From Cyanobacteriota bacterium (GTDB taxonomy: Bacteria > Cyanobacteriota > Cyanobacteriia > Cyanobacteriales > Microcoleaceae), in the NCBI GenBank assembly GCA_025362325.1, contig JANYGO010000354.1:1-33774 (forward strand): DNA of 33,774 nucleotides, written 5' to 3'. Position 1 is the stretch's first letter. Every line of letters starts with the position of its first letter. Shown here in pieces: positions 31,556 to 33,774 of the stretch. The translations under genes and the position numbers were made by a program. A model generated the notes under the pieces. It saw only the letters and a program-made list of their open reading frames with translations. It made no database searches and was not told the DNA's origin.

Positions 31556-31675
31556 GGATTTTGGATTTGAGATTTGAGATTGCTACGGCTGGCAGTTGAG
31601 GAAAAATCGCGATTTTTCCTCAACTGCTATTCAAATCTAAAGTCTAAAATCTAAAATTTAAAATCTAAAATCGAT
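31556..31675. repeat. Inverted GATTTGA / CTAAAAT arrays between rpmE and prfA
   Basis: GGATTTTGGATTTGAGATTTGAGATT (counting from about 31556) is answered by CAAATCTAAAGTCTAAAATC and more CTAAAAT units (31632-31675). A perfect 36-bp palindrome (31592-31627) sits in the middle, as if it were the tip of the larger hairpin. Confidence 0.88.
31592..31627. terminator. 36-bp perfect palindrome, possible terminator
   Basis: The sequence reads the same on both strands over 36 bases: GCAGTTGAGGAAAAATCG followed directly by its complement CGATTTTTCCTCAACTGC. As RNA it would fold into a stem of about 16 pairs with a minimal loop. The A5/T5 blocks are inside the stem, and no separate T-run follows, so it is not a standard intrinsic terminator. 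It could also be a protein-binding dyad or the tip of the surrounding inverted arrays. Confidence 0.5.
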
Positions 31676-31700
31676 CGACAACTGACGGAGGACATTTGAC

Positions 31701-32795
31701 ATGGCTGAATCTTATTTGCTGGATAAATTGAAGTCGGTGGAGCAAACTTTTCATGAGTTGACTCGTCGCATGGCTGACCCGGATGTCGCTAGGGACAATC
31801 AAGAGTTTCAACGGGTGGCAAAAGCTCGATCGTCCTTAGAAGCAGTGGTCGATACTTTTGATCTGTGGAAAGCCACTCAGGAAGATTTAGGGGGCGCGCG
31901 GCAAGTTCTGAAGGAAGCTGCGAGCGATCGAGAAATGCAGCTTATGGCTGGGATGGAAGTTGAGGAACTTGAGTCGAAGCTGGAGAATTTGGAAAGTCGT
32001 TTGAAGGTGTTGCTGCTACCGCGCGATCCGAACGATGACAAGAATATTATGCTGGAAATTCGTGCGGGTACTGGCGGAGATGAGGCTAGTATTTGGGCGG
32101 GTGATTTGCTGCGGCTGTATTCGCGCTACGCTCAAACTGAAGGCTGGCAGGTGAAGTTGGTGAGCGAGTCACTGGCGGACATGGGCGGCTTTAAAGAGGT
32201 GATTCTGGAAATTACGGGCGATAGCGTTTATAGCAAGCTGAAGTTTGAGGCTGGGGTGCACCGGGTGCAGCGAGTGCCGGTAACTGAGGCGGGCGGGCGG
32301 ATTCATACTTCGACGGCGACGGTGGCGGTGATGCCGGAAGTTGATGATGTGGAGATTCACATTGATCCGAAGGATATTGAAATGAGCACGGCTCGATCGG
32401 GCGGCGCTGGTGGTCAAAACGTGAACAAGGTGGAAACTGCTGCGGATTTGTTTCACAAGCCGACGGGTATTCGGATTTTCTGTACTGAGGAGCGCAGTCA
32501 GTTGCAGAATAAGGAGCGGGCGATGCAGATTTTGCGCGCGAAGCTCTATGACATTAAGTTGCGTGAGCAGCAGGATGAGGTGAAGTCGCGGCGTTTGGCT
32601 CAGGTTGGTACTGGTTCGCGATCGGAGAAGATTCGCACTTACAACTATAAGGATAATCGGGCTACTGACCACCGTTTGGGGGAGAATTTCTCGCTCAATA
32701 GTGTTTTGGAAGGGGATATTGAGGGGATTATTCAGACTTGCATTTCTCAGGATCAGCAGGAACGTTTGGCTGAGTTGGCTGCTTCTATTAATTGA
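31701..32795 (+). CDS. prfA: Peptide chain release factor 1
   Basis: RF1 recognises UAA and UAG and releases the finished peptide. The 364-residue protein has the acidic N-terminal helices ([20 protein letters not shown]), the tripeptide anticodon PVT at 193-195 in [20 protein letters not shown], and GGQ at 237-239 in [20 protein letters not shown]. The P-x-T rather than SPF motif makes it RF1, not RF2. ATG follows GGAGG-type ACGGAGGACATTTGAC, a strong ribosome-binding site. It closes the ribosomal region and converges on the next gene with a 15-bp gap. Many genes in this cluster end in TAG or TAA, both RF1 codons. Confidence 0.98.
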   Translation: MAESYLLDKLKSVEQTFHELTRRMADPDVARDNQEFQRVAKARSSLEAVVDTFDLWKATQEDLGGARQVLKEAASDREMQLMAGMEVEELESKLENLESRLKVLLLPRDPNDDKNIMLEIRAGTGGDEASIWAGDLLRLYSRYAQTEGWQVKLVSESLADMGGFKEVILEITGDSVYSKLKFEAGVHRVQRVPVTEAGGRIHTSTATVAVMPEVDDVEIHIDPKDIEMSTARSGGAGGQNVNKVETAADLFHKPTGIRIFCTEERSQLQNKERAMQILRAKLYDIKLREQQDEVKSRRLAQVGTGSRSEKIRTYNYKDNRATDHRLGENFSLNSVLEGDIEGIIQTCISQDQQERLAELAASIN

Positions 32796-32810
32796 TGGAG
32801 TGATGGGGGG

Positions 32811-33248
32811 CTAGGCGCATTGTTTGCTCAGCCTCAGTTCCCTTGTTACGCGGGAGATTTGGTTGAGTAGGGCTTCCCAAATTGCGTCGGCGCTCTGGAC
32901 TGGATATTTGAAATGTTCGAGGTCGTATTGTACAATGATTTCTAGGGGCGCGAGGGTTTGCTGGTTTCTACAACTGGCGATCGCTGCGATCGTCTCTTTT
33001 TCCCATCTGGCAAACAGTCGGTAGCTGAAAAAGGAACTGCATTTTTGCCCTTTCTTGTTCAGGTAAACGACTATTACTTGGTGTTGTTTGGGGTAAACTT
33101 TGACGATGCGGTTGACGAAGATTTTCAGGGCTTCGGCGGCTTCCGTTTTGGAAATTTGCCAGCACTGGGGTTTGAGCCAACCGGAGGCGGTGAGGCTTTG
33201 ACGGTTGCGACGTGAGTTGTGGGTGTTTTGGCTGCGTCTTTTGGTCAT
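32811..33248 (-). CDS. Hypothetical basic protein
   Basis: I do not recognise this 145-residue protein. The first 20 residues are rich in Arg, Ser and Asn (TKRRSQNTHNSRRNRQSLTA) and look disordered and nucleic-acid-like. Residues 28-145 look folded, with alternating strands (VNRIVKVYPKQHQVIVVYLN) and helices (SADAIWEALLNQISRVTREL). Two or three Cys do not form a recognisable metal site. No membrane segment is seen. It converges on prfA and is divergent from the HTH gene on its other side, with 136 bp between their starts, so a functional link with the regulator is possible but unproven. Confidence 0.6.
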   Translation of the reverse strand: MTKRRSQNTHNSRRNRQSLTASGWLKPQCWQISKTEAAEALKIFVNRIVKVYPKQHQVIVVYLNKKGQKCSSFFSYRLFARWEKETIAAIASCRNQQTLAPLEIIVQYDLEHFKYPVQSADAIWEALLNQISRVTRELRLSKQCA

Positions 33249-33384
33249 TTTTGCTTCCCCTGACTTTCTAAAAATAGAATTATAATCACAAATCTATTTA
33301 CAAATTAACAGGTAAAATTTTTGCTGTCAAGCAAGAAAGACAATTTTGTTGGTAGATAAGTAAACTAGGAGTTGTGTTTATCTG

Positions 33385-33750
33385 GTGACTAATACTGTGG
33401 ACGCAGAAGCTAGGAAAAAACTGGTTGAGGTTGTGAAGCTAGCCCGTGGCGACCTGAGTTTTAGCGCTTTTGGTAGGCTATTGGGAGTCTCTGGGTCTGC
33501 TGTTCAGTATTGGGAGAAAGGTCAGGTACTCCCGGATACGAAAAATTTGACTCAGATTGCCACCAGAGCAGGCTTTACGATGGAAGAGCTAATGGCTCAT
33601 CTTGAAGGTAGGCCGGTGCAGGAACCTGTCAATACCAACGAGTTGCTTAAGAAAATTCAATGTATGCCGATTAGTGAGTTAGCCGTGGTTGGTAGAGCGG
33701 TGATGGACAGACTCGCGGCGGCTGCTGAGTCGTCTGGAAAATATAGTTGA
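33385..33750 (+). CDS. XRE-family helix-turn-helix regulator
   Basis: Residues 10-68 form a Cro/C1-type helix-turn-helix: LVEVVKLARGDLSFSAFGRL, the recognition part LGVSGSAVQYWEKGQVLPDT and LTQIATRAGFTMEELMAHL. A 50-residue C-terminal extension, with a helix near VGRAVMDRLAAAAES, could be for dimerisation. The start GTG is 13 bases after AGGAG, rather far, so a start a few codons later (GTG at 33397) is possible. A TATAAT box at 33281-33286 lies about 100 bases upstream. It is divergent from the unknown basic protein. It is complete and ends 24 bases before the window edge. Confidence 0.85.
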   Translation: MTNTVDAEARKKLVEVVKLARGDLSFSAFGRLLGVSGSAVQYWEKGQVLPDTKNLTQIATRAGFTMEELMAHLEGRPVQEPVNTNELLKKIQCMPISELAVVGRAVMDRLAAAAESSGKYS

Positions 33751-33774
33751 TCGGGTGGAATGCGCGATCGCCCT

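Noticed and set aside
1-33774. tRNA, rRNA, insertion sequences, prophage or replication origin
   Set aside because: Read through without finding a cloverleaf-like sequence, transposase, integrase, phage gene or DnaA-box cluster. A tRNAscan/Infernal run would settle the RNA part.

Overview
The window is a cyanobacterial chromosome segment, most likely from a filamentous Oscillatoriales-type strain (Microcoleus/Oscillatoria-like). The reasons are: frequent GCGATCGC (HIP1) octamers, an NDH-1 subunit N gene, small cyanobacteria-only families (SipA/DUF3148-like, DUF4327), the cyanobacterial ribosomal order that starts at rplC and lacks rpsJ, rpsN and rpmD, and many heptanucleotide tandem repeats (STRRs) between genes. 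The genus is an inference.

Region 1 (1-13.1 kb) is mixed. It begins inside an EAL-domain c-di-GMP protein, then has a SipA-like regulator divergent from rbfA, a NagZ-type GH3 hexosaminidase, a DUF4327 protein, a phasin-like helical protein, a repeat-rich gap, a CUT1-type sugar ABC ATPase, a MESH1-like HD hydrolase, a Uma2-family nuclease-fold protein and a methyltransferase. Next comes a two-gene unit: a three-part protein (MtrA-like + ThyA-like + DUF4346-like) whose stop overlaps the start of a dCMP deaminase. Together they would make dUMP and then dTMP, and this is the most unusual gene content here. A four-copy, 68-bp palindrome array separates it from a leftward cluster: a repeat-containing hypothetical protein, a vWA/MIDAS protein and ndhN.

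Region 2 (13.2-25.56 kb) is the S10/spc ribosomal supercluster: rplC-D-W-B, rpsS, rplV, rpsC, rplP, rpmC, rpsQ, rplN-X-E, rpsH, rplF-R, rpsE, rplO, secY, adk. A near-consensus promoter and a long structured leader precede it, and a terminator-like hairpin follows adk. Region 3 (25.8-32.8 kb) carries infA, then a promoter and hairpin-rich leader, then rpmJ, rpsM, rpsK, rpoA, rplQ, truA, rplM, rpsI, rpmE and prfA. Unlike compact bacterial operons, most gaps here are 60-180 bp long and filled with heptamer arrays, often as an array followed by its approximate reverse complement. Several arrays begin at, or supply, the stop codon of the gene before them.

The window ends with a leftward gene I do not recognise, convergent with prfA, and a complete XRE-type HTH regulator. 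I saw no tRNA or rRNA gene, no transposase, no cas gene and no intact CRISPR array. One pair of 37-bp CRISPR-like repeats lies near 5.2 kb.
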